Positions 26,491 to 35,804 are shown, counted from the first letter of the stretch. The stretch is 64,000 bases of DNA from Paraburkholderia haematera (GCF_905220975.1 NZ_CAJNBK010000028.1:17381-81380), one strand, 5' to 3'. The notes: a model not told the origin generated them from the letters alone. Numbers and translations are program-made.

Positions 26491-27565
26491 GGGCAGCATC
26501 CATAAAAAATTCGTATACCGAACCATCGTCGTCGCGCACGACATACGCGGAGCAAGCCGAGATTCGCGTGATCCGTCCGATAGGCAGTCGTGCACCTGGG
26601 AAGTAGCGCACGCCCTGCGCATCCGTGAGCCAGACTGCGTGAGGACTGACCAGCAGATTCAGGCCGAGCGCTTCGAGCGGCACGCGCACCCGCTCGCCTT
26701 GCTGCGCGTGGCCGGGAAAAGTGACATCACGCAGCCCGCTGATCTCGGCACGCGCCAGGCGGGCGACGCGTGCGTAATCCCACGATTCGGGCGACAGAAA
26801 CCCCTGGACGACTGGCAGCGTCGCCGTGAACGTCCCGGGCTCCGCCGGGCGCACCTCGGCGCCCCGGTAATAGCGCGCGAGAAACTCGCCGACCTGCTCC
26901 TGCAACTGCGCGAGCACGATCACGTGCATGACAAGTGCGCGCTTCTGCGACCACGCACCGGCGGTCAGGGCGGCCAGATCGGCGGGCGACTGTACGTACC
27001 CCTCGTAGACGAGCGCGCCGGACTTCGGGTCGATATGCGTCGTCACCAGATGGAAAGCCTCGTTGGGACGCGTCGCGCGCGGTACTCCGGACCACGGGTT
27101 CGACGCGATCCACGTCAGCAGCACAAATGCGAACGGCGTCGCGAAGACCATTGCTTTCGTCACCGGCGCTGCATCCGACCAGCGTTCGGCGAGATACGCC
27201 AGTGGCGCATGACGCAGCAGATAGGCACGCTCGGCGTCACGCGCCATCGTCGCGCCCGGCGCATCGCGGCCGCTGAACTGAAACGTAACGACACCCGCCG
27301 AAAACCACGCGCCGCGCGCAAGCGTCACGCGCCGCCCCGGCGGCACGGGCCGGCCGAACACCGCGACCTTTGCATGGTGGGCAACCAGCGCAAGCGCCGC
27401 ACCGTGCAGCTCGACGGTGACGTGCAGTGGTTCGACGCTCTCGTCGATCACCATCAGGTCTGCGTCGCCGCCGCTGCCGATCCGCAGCGGCCGGTCGCCC
27501 GGCAGCACTACGCTCGCGCCGGCGTGCACGCCGTCTGTCACGACAATCAGCGCATCAGCGGTCAT
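26468..27565 (-). CDS. sctD: T3SS inner-ring protein SctD
   Basis: A 365-aa single-pass inner-membrane protein. Residues 1-100 resemble the cytoplasmic FHA-like domain of YscD (GVHAGASVVLPGDRPLRIGS and DESVEPLHVTVEL). One membrane helix (FATPFAFVLLTWIA) lies near 140-155, and periplasmic ring-building domains follow. It completes the inner ring with SctJ and contacts SctK inside the cell. The ATG overlaps the sctC stop by 11 bases. Confidence 0.85.
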   Translation of the reverse strand: MTADALIVVTDGVHAGASVVLPGDRPLRIGSGGDADLMVIDESVEPLHVTVELHGAALALVAHHAKVAVFGRPVPPGRRVTLARGAWFSAGVVTFQFSGRDAPGATMARDAERAYLLRHAPLAYLAERWSDAAPVTKAMVFATPFAFVLLTWIASNPWSGVPRATRPNEAFHLVTTHIDPKSGALVYEGYVQSPADLAALTAGAWSQKRALVMHVIVLAQLQEQVGEFLARYYRGAEVRPAEPGTFTATLPVVQGFLSPESWDYARVARLARAEISGLRDVTFPGHAQQGERVRVPLEALGLNLLVSPHAVWLTDAQGVRYFPGARLPIGRITRISACSAYVVRDDDGSVYEFFMDAAHAPKNCQ

Positions 27566-29642
27566 AGCGTCTCTCCCACGGCATCTTGCTCACCGGCGGC
27601 AAAACGGGCGATGACAAAGACGACGGTAATGGTGATGGCGGCGACGCCGGCGCGCCTCGCGTAGCGGCCTGCGCCAGCGCCCGCGATACAACGCCGGTGT
27701 TGGGCGCAACAGCTGTCGCCGGTTGGACGGAATCGACGGAGCCGGCCGCGGCACTGGCCGCTATAGGCAATGGCAAGGACAACGAAGCCACCACATCGGC
27801 TCGCTGTCCCAGCATGGCGTCCGGACCCGAACTCGCGGCGCCCATCGCCGTTCCCGCGACAGCCAGCGCCGTGGTCGGCTCTGCGTCACCCGACACGCGT
27901 TTCAGGCTCGGCGTGATCAGGATCAGCCGTTCGAGGCGCTCCTGCGTGGTCTGGGTATTGCGGAACAGCGCGCCGAGGTACGGCACGTCGCCGAGCACGG
28001 GCACTTTCGATGTGACGCTCTCGCTACGCTCGTATTGATAACCGCCTATCAGCAGACTCTCGCCGTCGCGCACGATCGCCTGGGTGACGACCGAATGGTT
28101 GTCGACCTTCGGAATGCCGTCCACCGCCATCGACGTGTTGAATGTGCCGTCTTCGATCTGGATATTGAGCCGGATATTGCGGCGCGGCTCGCCACTCGAT
28201 TCGACGCTCGGCGTCACCTTCAGCGTCAGCCCCGTGTCGATGCCGAAGAGGTCGACGGCCTGATTGCCCGCCACGCGCACATACACCGAACTGCGCGAAG
28301 TCAGGGCCGCTTCCGTGTTGTTCAGCGTGAGCACCTGCGGGCGCGACAGCACACGCGCCTTCCCGGCGTCTTCCAGTGCATGGATCCGGGCAAACAGGTA
28401 CTGCGCCGAGTTGCCGACCAGCGTCGCGAGATTCAGGCCGGCCATCGCGCCGGCCGGTGTCGCCAACTGCGGGGCGCCGAACGAAAGCGGCGCGTTCGCG
28501 GTCCCGGAGGCGCCGTTGATGCGTCCATTTGCGCCGCCCCACTGCACGCCGAGCGAGCGTGCAGCATTCGACGACACGTCGATCACTACCGCGTCGATCT
28601 CGACCAGCTCCTGCGGCTGATCGAGCATGGCGATGGCGCGCTCGTAGTTCGGCATCATCGACACGAGGTCGCTAATGACCACCGCATTGGTGCGCTGGTC
28701 GGCGACGATGTTGCGCCGCGCGGGGGTCGCGACTGGCTGCGCGGTGTCGGTGTCGGAGTCGGGCAGTGGCGCCCGCTCTTCGTCGGCGCGAGGCAACGCG
28801 CTGCCAAAACCGAGGCCGAGCAGGCTTGGCAGCGGCGGCGGCCCGCCGCGCGCGCTACGGTCGTTGGCGCGCGCATCGGTGCGCGCACGCGTTGCGCGCG
28901 GCGCGGTCGCCTGCCAGGTGTCTGTCATCAACCGGCGCAGCAGCGAAGCGACGCCCGGCACGACCTGCTCCTGCGCCCCCACGTTGTAACGGACGTCCAC
29001 CGCCTGCGCGTAGCGCAGCGGAAAAACGCGGATAACGGTCTCATCGAATGACGGCTCGACCGTAGTCTGCCGCTGCGCCTTATCAATCGCCTCCGTCACC
29101 GCGTCGACGAATTTCGATGGGCCTGCAACCTTGACCGTGGTCGCTGAGTATCGGATCGGCAGGCGGGGGTCGTCGAGATCGAGGTTGCGAAGCAACGACG
29201 CGACCGCTTCGCGGGTCATCGGCGCAAACGGGATGACCCGACTGCGCACGTCCGAAGCCGTCGCGACATGCATCGCCTTGCCGTCGAAATACCAGACGAG
29301 GCCGTAAGCCTCGACCAGTTGGGTGAAGACGTTTCCCGGCGTATCGTCGAAGCGGCCGTTGACCGCTCCTTTGACGTCGCGGCCGATGTCGGCACTCAGG
29401 CCCTCGACGGCGAGCACGTCGCGCAGCACATCCGGCAGTGGTGCGCCGTTCACTGCGTAGTGAATCGGTGCGCCGCGCCAAACTGGGGTTGCGGCGTCGG
29501 CCGCGGACATCAGCAGCGCCGGACAAGCCACGGCGAGCAGCCCCGCAAGGTGGCGCACGGTGGCCCGGACCGCGCACGGCGGCAAGGCCTGAGCTCCGCC
29601 GCCCTTCCTGATGATCGAATCGTTGCGCCACATCACTAGCAT
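27555..29642 (-). CDS. sctC: T3SS outer-membrane secretin SctC (HrcC)
   Basis: A 695-aa secretin with a signal peptide near residues 25-50 (ending SAADAAT). N0/N1 domains follow (VWRGAPIHYAVNGAPLPDVL), then a Pro/Arg/Ala-rich linker around 260-310 and the conserved secretin core with GKARVLSRPQVLTLNN and VPVLGDVPYLGALFRNTQT. It forms the outer-membrane channel. It is the first gene of the operon. GGGA upstream supports the ATG at 29642, though the ATG at 29633 would also work. Confidence 0.95.
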   Translation of the reverse strand: MLVMWRNDSIIRKGGGAQALPPCAVRATVRHLAGLLAVACPALLMSAADAATPVWRGAPIHYAVNGAPLPDVLRDVLAVEGLSADIGRDVKGAVNGRFDDTPGNVFTQLVEAYGLVWYFDGKAMHVATASDVRSRVIPFAPMTREAVASLLRNLDLDDPRLPIRYSATTVKVAGPSKFVDAVTEAIDKAQRQTTVEPSFDETVIRVFPLRYAQAVDVRYNVGAQEQVVPGVASLLRRLMTDTWQATAPRATRARTDARANDRSARGGPPPLPSLLGLGFGSALPRADEERAPLPDSDTDTAQPVATPARRNIVADQRTNAVVISDLVSMMPNYERAIAMLDQPQELVEIDAVVIDVSSNAARSLGVQWGGANGRINGASGTANAPLSFGAPQLATPAGAMAGLNLATLVGNSAQYLFARIHALEDAGKARVLSRPQVLTLNNTEAALTSRSSVYVRVAGNQAVDLFGIDTGLTLKVTPSVESSGEPRRNIRLNIQIEDGTFNTSMAVDGIPKVDNHSVVTQAIVRDGESLLIGGYQYERSESVTSKVPVLGDVPYLGALFRNTQTTQERLERLILITPSLKRVSGDAEPTTALAVAGTAMGAASSGPDAMLGQRADVVASLSLPLPIAASAAAGSVDSVQPATAVAPNTGVVSRALAQAATRGAPASPPSPLPSSLSSPVLPPVSKMPWERRYDR

Positions 29643-30061
29643 TAAAAATCCCTGGCTACGTTTATTGATTACGTTAGCGAGAAATTTAATGGCGTTTCAA
29701 TGCCCTCGGGTCGTACACATATACGACATCCGTCAAATGCCAAACACGCTGCATCGCCCCTTATCCAGCAGAATTTCAATACGCGAAATTCATCTGCGCG
29801 TCGCATTCATCCAGCCGAATTCTTATATCCCGAAAATAGGATTAAGTTACGTGTTTCAGAAAGTCGTATATCTGTATGACCCGCCGCCCTGGCAACAAGC
29901 GAGGATTGACGAACGGCCAACTTCATTAATCCGATCATGACAGTCGATCCATTGAACTCAAGCTGCAACGCTCCAACTCTCTCGAATCTGTTGAAGGCAT
30001 TGATGGGCTTCGAGGCCTTAACAGAGGCTTTGCACCTACCAATCCCTAGACCCGCACCGAC
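29643..30061. other. AT-richer gap upstream of sctC
   Basis: 419 bases clearly richer in A/T than both flanks, holding the sctC promoter region on the minus strand. Small open frames here look random. I saw no PIP box (TTCGC-N15-TTCGC), hrpII box or HrpL box. The composition suggests foreign origin and a possible site for silencing proteins. Confidence 0.5.
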
Positions 30062-30382
30062 ATGCGGATAACGCGGTATTGCAACTTCAGTCCTCACCTT
30101 GCGAAACCTAGGCTGCGCTCCGTCAGAATTAACGGATTTGCAACATGTCTGCGACTCGAGGAGATTTACTGGCGAATCATCGAAGAAATTGCGCGTCAGG
30201 AATCTCTGACAGTGGGCAAGCTAATTTCCAAATGGGCTATCGATATCGATATGACACAAGAAACCGTCTGCAATTTCACTGGACTTATCAGGATAATCTG
30301 CGTGACACAAATAATCGAACAAAATCACCCGATCGATATGAAGACGCTCGATCCGGACGCATCAGCCAACGCGCTTCAATAA
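30062..30382 (+). CDS. Ribbon-helix-helix regulator in the T3SS island
   Basis: A 106-aa protein. VRINGFATCLRLEEIYWRII followed by EEIARQESLTVGKLISKW fits the RHH_4-type ribbon-helix-helix domain: a beta strand with S/T-x-R-L-E, then two helices with a turn at SLTVG. Such proteins bind DNA as dimers. It is divergent from sctC and upstream of the secreted-protein genes, so it is a natural candidate to control the island. No strong ribosome-binding site precedes the ATG. Confidence 0.6.
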   Translation: MRITRYCNFSPHLAKPRLRSVRINGFATCLRLEEIYWRIIEEIARQESLTVGKLISKWAIDIDMTQETVCNFTGLIRIICVTQIIEQNHPIDMKTLDPDASANALQ

Positions 30383-30520
30383 CTTGCAAGGAGGTTCATC
30401 GGAATAGACACATTCACTTTCCCCTATGTAGCGATGCGGCAACCGCCGAATACGGCGCGCAATTACTCACGCGAAAAAAACAACTGACCGGTTTAATTTT
30501 TTAATCACAAGGATTTGATC

Positions 30521-30949
30521 ATGACGAATGCAATCAACAACATGGGCAACAGCACGCCGCTCGACATGGGCAACGCGTCCGTGGCGGCGCAAAGCAGCAT
30601 GCAGGCCGGCACGCACTTCTCCTCCGTGCGCATGTTCTCCACCGACAGCAGCGGGGATGCCGGCAATACGCATGCGTCTTCCGCGGGAGGGGCGCAGCAT
30701 GCCCACGCCCATCACGCCCACCACGCAGCCGCGGGCGGCGACAGTGACGGCTCAGCTTCACAGAGCGCCGGCGCAGCGGGACAGGGAGGTAGCGGTAGCG
30801 ACGCGTCGGGAGCGATGAACCAGATCTTTGACATGATCAAATCGGTCATTTCCGCCGCGACCGAACTGGTTTCGCCAATTCTCGGCATGATCACATCGAT
30901 GATGGGCCAGGCGGATGCGTCGGGAAAATCGGGAGCGGGCGCCGCTTGA
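30521..30949 (+). CDS. Harpin-like secreted protein, His- and Gly-rich
   Basis: A 142-aa, cysteine-free protein rich in Gly, Ser, Ala and Asn, with no signal peptide. The middle carries a dense histidine stretch (HAHAHHAHHAAA). The last 50 residues hold amphipathic helices rich in Met and Ile (MNQIFDMIKSVISAATELVS and GMITSMMGQA). This resembles harpins and small translocon- or pilus-type T3SS substrates, by composition only. AAGGA seven bases before the ATG supports the start. It leads a plus-strand pair with the ART-like gene and lies divergent from sctC. Confidence 0.5.
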   Translation: MTNAINNMGNSTPLDMGNASVAAQSSMQAGTHFSSVRMFSTDSSGDAGNTHASSAGGAQHAHAHHAHHAAAGGDSDGSASQSAGAAGQGGSGSDASGAMNQIFDMIKSVISAATELVSPILGMITSMMGQADASGKSGAGAA

Positions 30950-31040
30950 CAGCGCCCTGAACAGCGCGGCCTCGGCCGGCCCGGGGCGGCATCCGGTATG
31001 CCGCCCCGCTTCTAACCCCGCTCTTTTCCTTCAGGATGCA

Positions 31041-31664
31041 ATGAATAATTCCTTCGGACCTGGTCGCGTCGATCTCCAGCGAATCGACGGCCTCGTACGA
31101 CGCTCCAATGCAGGGCTGCACACGGCCATTACCGGTTTTGTCGACGGCGGCTATCGTCATATCGGCGAAACGCTGCGCAGCGCCGCGCCGCCAGACGCGC
31201 TCGTGCAAGGTTTCCTCGACGAATTGCAGTTAATGGAGGATTACGTGGGCACCTCTTACCGGGTGTCGCAGATATCTCGCGACGGCCTCGCCGCGCTACA
31301 ACGCGGCCGAGGCCGAGGCCGAGGCCGGCATTTTGTCGACCTCGGCGTACAGTGCGCCTTTGTCCTGCCTTGCAACGCGGCCGCATGGGCGATAAACGCG
31401 GCACAAGCGCGACCGCGCGACGGTGCGTACCAGCTGTTCTCGATCTTTGACGAATCCGTCCCGCAGAAGAATCTGTCGACAGCCCTGCTCGCCGATCATG
31501 TCATCGTGCCCCCCGGAACCCCGCTGCGCCTGACGGGTCTGCGCATCATCAGCGGCCGAGGTGCAACGGGCTCCAGGTGCCCTCGCATCGTCGCGCATTT
31601 CGCCCGGGCCGATTCTGCATGCGGCACACCCTATGACCTCTACAATGGCGTTCGAGGTGCCTGA
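31041..31664 (+). CDS. Small ART-like protein with degenerate active site
   Basis: A 207-aa soluble protein. EDYVGTSYRVSQISRDGL resembles the arginine motif of ADP-ribosyltransferases, and LLADHVIVPPGTPLRLTGL resembles their last strand, where E-x-E-V normally precedes the PPGT turn. Both glutamates are replaced (A-D-H-V), so it is probably not an active transferase if the match is real. A four-fold Gly-Arg run sits in the middle. It follows the harpin-like gene by 91 bases and is probably co-transcribed. It could be a decayed effector or a catalytically dead binding protein. Confidence 0.4.
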   Translation: MNNSFGPGRVDLQRIDGLVRRSNAGLHTAITGFVDGGYRHIGETLRSAAPPDALVQGFLDELQLMEDYVGTSYRVSQISRDGLAALQRGRGRGRGRHFVDLGVQCAFVLPCNAAAWAINAAQARPRDGAYQLFSIFDESVPQKNLSTALLADHVIVPPGTPLRLTGLRIISGRGATGSRCPRIVAHFARADSACGTPYDLYNGVRGA

Positions 31665-32092
31665 CATGAGTTGCCGGCGTGTGAGATCGACCAACCGCTC
31701 CGGCAAACCAGCGTGCTGATGCGCGCTCTTATCCGGACCTTCGACCTGGATTGCTACCCCCTGCTTCTCACTACCTCGATGCAACGGGTCGGCAGCCAGC
31801 TCGGAAGCTGTCGGTCGATCTTCGAATTCGTCCCCTCCCGTGGTTCGCGCTGGCGTCGTGGCGCTGCCCGGCGCCAGCGCGCTCGGCGGCTTCGACGACC
31901 TGCCCGCGTCGCTGCGGCAAATTCACGCGCCGCTGTACAATAGCGCGCCTGACGCGGGCCTTTCCGGCTTGCTTGGGCCGCGCACCGCGCCGTCTGTGCC
32001 TGATTTGCCGGTTTGATCAGCGCGGTTAGTCTGCGCATTTCGTCCATGTTCCGTCAACTGCGCTTCATCTGTGTCCTGCCAGAGTCTTGCCT
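31665..32092. other. Right border of the T3SS island, gene debris
   Basis: 428 bases with no intact gene. A start-less open frame from about 31840 to the TGA at 32014-32016 (VVRAGVVALPGASALGGFDD onward) has coding-like composition and may be the 3' end of a chromosomal gene cut by the island. I do not recognise it. Confidence 0.35.
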
Positions 32093-32367
32093 ATGTCTGC
32101 CTCGCGACCCGAGATTGCCCGTCAGCGCCGCCCGATGCGTCCGCGACCCGGCATCTTCTTCATGAGCCGCTGGCGGCAAGTACCGCTCTACCTCGGCCTG
32201 ATCGTTACGCAATGCATGTACGTCGCCTACGCATCCGAAACATTTTCAGGAACCCACGGCGCTGCATGTCGTGAGTTCACACGGTTCCACTCCCCTGAAG
32301 GCGCACGACTGACCGCACTGCCCTGCGTGTCCGTACAACACGCGCCATTGTCCCCACTGAGCTAGCC
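32093..32367 (+). pseudogene. UPF0114-family membrane protein, truncated
   Basis: From the ATG at 32093 the product begins MSASRPEIARQRRP and continues with FMSRWRQVPLYLGLIVTQCM, the start of Burkholderia UPF0114/TIGR00645 proteins. These normally continue for about 180 residues with three further membrane helices. Here similarity ends within about 50 residues, and the frame runs out just before the fumarase start. The remainder is deleted, so this is a relic. Confidence 0.6.
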
Positions 32368-33891
32368 ATGACCGTCATCAAACAGGAAGATCTGATTCAG
32401 AGCATTGCTGATTCGCTTCAGCACATCAGCTATTACCACCCGCTCGATTACATCCAGGCCTTGGGCCGCGCTTACGAGCTCGAAGAGAGCCCGGCCGCGA
32501 AGGATGCGATCGCGCAGATCCTCACCAACAGCCGCATGTGCGCCGAAGGCAAGCGCCCGATCTGCCAGGACACCGGCATCGTCACGGTGTTCGTGAAGGT
32601 CGGCATGGACGTGCGCTGGGACGGTGCGACGATGGGCGTCACCGAGATGATCAACGAAGGCGTGCGCCGCGGTTATCTGAACCCGGACAACGTGCTGCGC
32701 GCGTCGATCGTGAGCCCGCCGGAAGGCGCGCGCAAAAACACGAAAGACAACACGCCGGCCGTGATCCACTACGAGATCGTGCCGGGCGACAAGGTCGACG
32801 TGCAGGTTGCGGCCAAGGGCGGCGGCTCGGAAAACAAGTCGAAGTTCGCGATGCTGAACCCGTCGGATTCGATCGTCGACTGGATTCTGAAGACCGTGCC
32901 GACCATGGGCGCAGGCTGGTGCCCGCCGGGTATGCTCGGCATCGGCATTGGCGGCACCGCTGAAAAAGCGATGGTCATGGCCAAGGAATCGCTGATGGAT
33001 CCGATCGACATTCAGGACGTGATCGCCCGCGGCCCGAAGGACTGGATCGAAGAATTGCGTGTCGAACTGCACGAGAAGGTCAACGCGCTCGGCATCGGCG
33101 CACAAGGTCTCGGCGGTCTCGCCACTGTGCTCGACGTCAAGATCATGGCTGCACCGACGCACGCCGCGAGCAAGCCGATCGCGATCATCCCGAACTGCGC
33201 GGCGACCCGTCACGCGCACTTCACGCTGGATGGCTCGGGCGTGGCGAAGCTCGAAGCACCGTCGCTCGACGCATGGCCGAAGGTGCAGTGGGAACCGGAC
33301 ACGGAAAAGAGCCAGCGCGTCGATCTGAATACGCTGACGCCGGAAGCAGTCGCAGCCTGGAAGCCGGGCCAGACGCTCTTGCTGTCGGGCAAGATGTTGA
33401 CGGGCCGCGACGCCGCACACAAGCGCATCGCCGATATGCTCGCCAAGGGCGAAAAGCTGCCGGTCGACTTCACGAATCGCGTGATCTATTACGTCGGCCC
33501 GGTCGATCCGGTACGCGACGAGGCAGTCGGCCCCGCTGGCCCCACCACCGCCACGCGCATGGACAAATTCACTGAGACCATGTTGTCGCAAACCGGTCTC
33601 ATTTCGATGATCGGCAAGGCCGAGCGCGGCCCGGTTGCGATCGAGTCGATCAAGAAGCACAAGGCCGCGTACCTGATGGCCGTGGGCGGTGCTGCTTATC
33701 TCGTGTCGAAGGCGATTCGCAGCGCGAAGGTCCTCGCATTCGAAGACCTCGGCATGGAAGCGATCTACGAATTCGACGTGCAGGATATGCCGGTGACGGT
33801 CGCTGTCGATTCGAACGGCACCTCGGTTCATCAGACCGGCCCGAAGGAATGGCAAGCGAAGATCGGCAAGATTCCGGTCGCGACGGTTTGA
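32368..33891 (+). CDS. fumA: Fumarate hydratase, class I
   Basis: A 507-aa oxygen-sensitive [4Fe-4S] enzyme of the citric acid cycle interconverting fumarate and malate. The three iron ligands are visible as Cys in CQDTGIVTVF, Cys in AGWCPPGMLG and Cys in IIPNCAATRHAHF. N- and C-terminal domains are fused, as in single-chain class I fumarases. It is followed by a terminator at 33921. Confidence 0.96.
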   Translation: MTVIKQEDLIQSIADSLQHISYYHPLDYIQALGRAYELEESPAAKDAIAQILTNSRMCAEGKRPICQDTGIVTVFVKVGMDVRWDGATMGVTEMINEGVRRGYLNPDNVLRASIVSPPEGARKNTKDNTPAVIHYEIVPGDKVDVQVAAKGGGSENKSKFAMLNPSDSIVDWILKTVPTMGAGWCPPGMLGIGIGGTAEKAMVMAKESLMDPIDIQDVIARGPKDWIEELRVELHEKVNALGIGAQGLGGLATVLDVKIMAAPTHAASKPIAIIPNCAATRHAHFTLDGSGVAKLEAPSLDAWPKVQWEPDTEKSQRVDLNTLTPEAVAAWKPGQTLLLSGKMLTGRDAAHKRIADMLAKGEKLPVDFTNRVIYYVGPVDPVRDEAVGPAGPTTATRMDKFTETMLSQTGLISMIGKAERGPVAIESIKKHKAAYLMAVGGAAYLVSKAIRSAKVLAFEDLGMEAIYEFDVQDMPVTVAVDSNGTSVHQTGPKEWQAKIGKIPVATV

Positions 33892-33920
33892 TTCGCCGCT
33901 AACGCCTGTCACGCGTATTA

Positions 33921-33947
33921 AAAGCCGGGACTTCGGTCCCGGCTTTT
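33921..33947 (+). terminator. Terminator after fumarase
   Basis: AAAGCCGGGAC and GTCCCGGCTTT flank a TTCG tetraloop, followed by T residues. It is a textbook intrinsic terminator. Confidence 0.93.
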
Positions 33948-34073
33948 TCATTCTCGCGCAAGGCGCGGCGCGTGATGCCAGAGACAACGTCAAAAGTTGC
34001 GTCCGTTTCCTTGGCTTTTTCAGGTCTGGCGTTTATTGTTGTTGAAAATTCAAAGCCCCTAAAAGGAATCCCC

Positions 34074-34553
34074 ATGCAAGGCGACAAGAAAGTTATCGAG
34101 TATCTGAACTCCCAGCTCAAGAACGAGCTCACCGCCATCAACCAGTACTTCCTGCATGCACGGATGTACAAGCACTGGGGCCTCGAGAAACTCGGCAAGC
34201 ATGAATACGACGAATCGATCGGCGAAATGAAGCACGCCGACTGGCTGATCGAACGCATTTTCATGCTCGACGGCCTGCCGAACCTACAGGACCTGCACAA
34301 GCTGCTGATCGGCGAGGAAACCAAAGAAATCCTCGAATGCGATCTGAAGCTCGAGCAGATTTCGCAAAACACCTGTAAAGAAGCGATCGTGTATTGCGAA
34401 TCGGTTCGCGATTTCATCTCGCGCGAAATCTTCGTGAAGATTCTCGACGACACCGAAGAACACATCGACTGGCTCGAAACGCAACTGGACCTGATCGACA
34501 AGGTCGGCATCCAGAACTACCAGCAAACTGCAATGGGTTCGGTCGAGTCCTGA
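34074..34553 (+). CDS. bfr: Bacterioferritin
   Basis: A 159-aa iron-storage subunit. The ferroxidase ligands are visible (NELTAINQYF, EMKHADWLIERI, DDTEEHIDWLE), and Met in the HARMYKHWG to RIFMLDG region is placed for haem binding. Twenty-four subunits make a shell oxidising and storing Fe(II). The ATG at 34074 follows AAAAGGAA by about eight bases. Its electron donor Bfd is encoded 1.3 kb downstream, beyond murI. Confidence 0.96.
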   Translation: MQGDKKVIEYLNSQLKNELTAINQYFLHARMYKHWGLEKLGKHEYDESIGEMKHADWLIERIFMLDGLPNLQDLHKLLIGEETKEILECDLKLEQISQNTCKEAIVYCESVRDFISREIFVKILDDTEEHIDWLETQLDLIDKVGIQNYQQTAMGSVES

Positions 34554-34711
34554 TCGAACCAGGTTGAAAAGCCCGCGCGCCGCTTCATGGGCCGCTTCAT
34601 GGGCCGGTTCACACGCCATCTCGCCCGGCAGCCTGTTTGCCGGCTGATTTGTCAGGACAGGCACCGCGCGGACGATATACTTGCGCACTTCCCCGTTTTT
34701 GTGAGTTTCCC

Positions 34712-35632
34712 GTGACCGCTGTGCCGCGCGACTCCTCATCGCTTATGCCCGCAGAATCGCCGTCTTCGAGTGCCGTGATTGCCACCTCAGGTGGCGGTTC
34801 GCGGGCGCCGGTCGGCATTTTCGACTCGGGTCTCGGCGGTTTGTCGGTACTGCGGGCGGTCCGTGCGCAATTGCCCGGCGAAACGATCATCTACGCCGCC
34901 GACTCGCTCTACGCCCCCTACGGCGAACGCGACGACGATTTCATCGCCGACCGCACCCTCGCTATTGGGGAATGGCTCACGAGGCAAGGCGCGAAGGCGC
35001 TGGTGGTCGCATGCAACACGGCGACCGCGCAGTCGATCGCGCTGGTCCGCGAAAAGCTGGCGATTCCGCTGGTGGGGGTCGAGCCGGGTATCAAACCGGC
35101 CGCGCTGCAATCGAAAACGCGTGTTGCCGGCGTACTCGCCACACAGGTGACCTTGCGCAGCGCCCGCTTTCAGGCACTGCTGGAGCGCTACGCCGCCGAT
35201 TGCCGTTTTCTTTGCCAACCGGGCCACGGGCTCGTGCAGGCGGTGGAACGCTGCGACGTAGGGTCCGCTGAACTGCGCGCATTGCTGCGCGGCTACCTGC
35301 AGCCCATGCTCGATGCCGGTGCCGACACACTGGTGCTCGGCTGCACCCACTACCCGTTTCTCGACGCAGCAATCCGCGATATCGTCGGCGACCGGTTGAC
35401 GCTGATCGATACGAGCGTCGCCATTGCGCGCCAGCTGGAGCGGGTACTCGACCAGCACGGGCTGCGTGCCGCACCGGAAAGCGCCGCTGCTGTTCTGCCC
35501 CGCTTTTTTTCGACCGGCGACGGGACGCATCAGCAGCAGCTCGCCGCGACCCTGCTACACATCGACGCCACGGTCGAGCAGGTCGTGATCCCGTCGCGCC
35601 GCACGGCAGCGCCGGATTCCCAAGCCGCATAA
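34712..35632 (+). CDS. murI: Glutamate racemase
   Basis: About 306 aa; makes D-glutamate for peptidoglycan. Catalytic elements are FDSGLGGLSVL, the first Cys in VVACNTATAQ and the second in VLGCTHYPFLD. Two starts are possible: GTG at 34712 (MTAVPRDSSS) or ATG at 34745 (MPAESPSSS). Neither has a strong ribosome-binding site. The extra N-terminal 30-40 residues are low-complexity and probably not structured. Confidence 0.95.
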   Translation: MTAVPRDSSSLMPAESPSSSAVIATSGGGSRAPVGIFDSGLGGLSVLRAVRAQLPGETIIYAADSLYAPYGERDDDFIADRTLAIGEWLTRQGAKALVVACNTATAQSIALVREKLAIPLVGVEPGIKPAALQSKTRVAGVLATQVTLRSARFQALLERYAADCRFLCQPGHGLVQAVERCDVGSAELRALLRGYLQPMLDAGADTLVLGCTHYPFLDAAIRDIVGDRLTLIDTSVAIARQLERVLDQHGLRAAPESAAAVLPRFFSTGDGTHQQQLAATLLHIDATVEQVVIPSRRTAAPDSQAA

Positions 35633-35804
35633 AGTCCTTCCTCGCCGCGTTTTAGGCCGCCACGTGGCCTTTCTGCGTGCTTTTTAGGCATTTTTGCGCC
35701 CTTTCCGCCACTCGCGCCGACTCTCTCCCTGTCAGCAAAACCCTTCTAAGGGTCTGGTTTTGTTACAAAAAATCAGGCAGGACGCTTGCCAAACGGGTCA
35801 ATCA

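Noticed and set aside
29611..29940. 109-aa plus-strand frame in the sctC promoter gap
   Set aside because: It overlaps the sctC start, has no ribosome-binding site, and its composition looks random.
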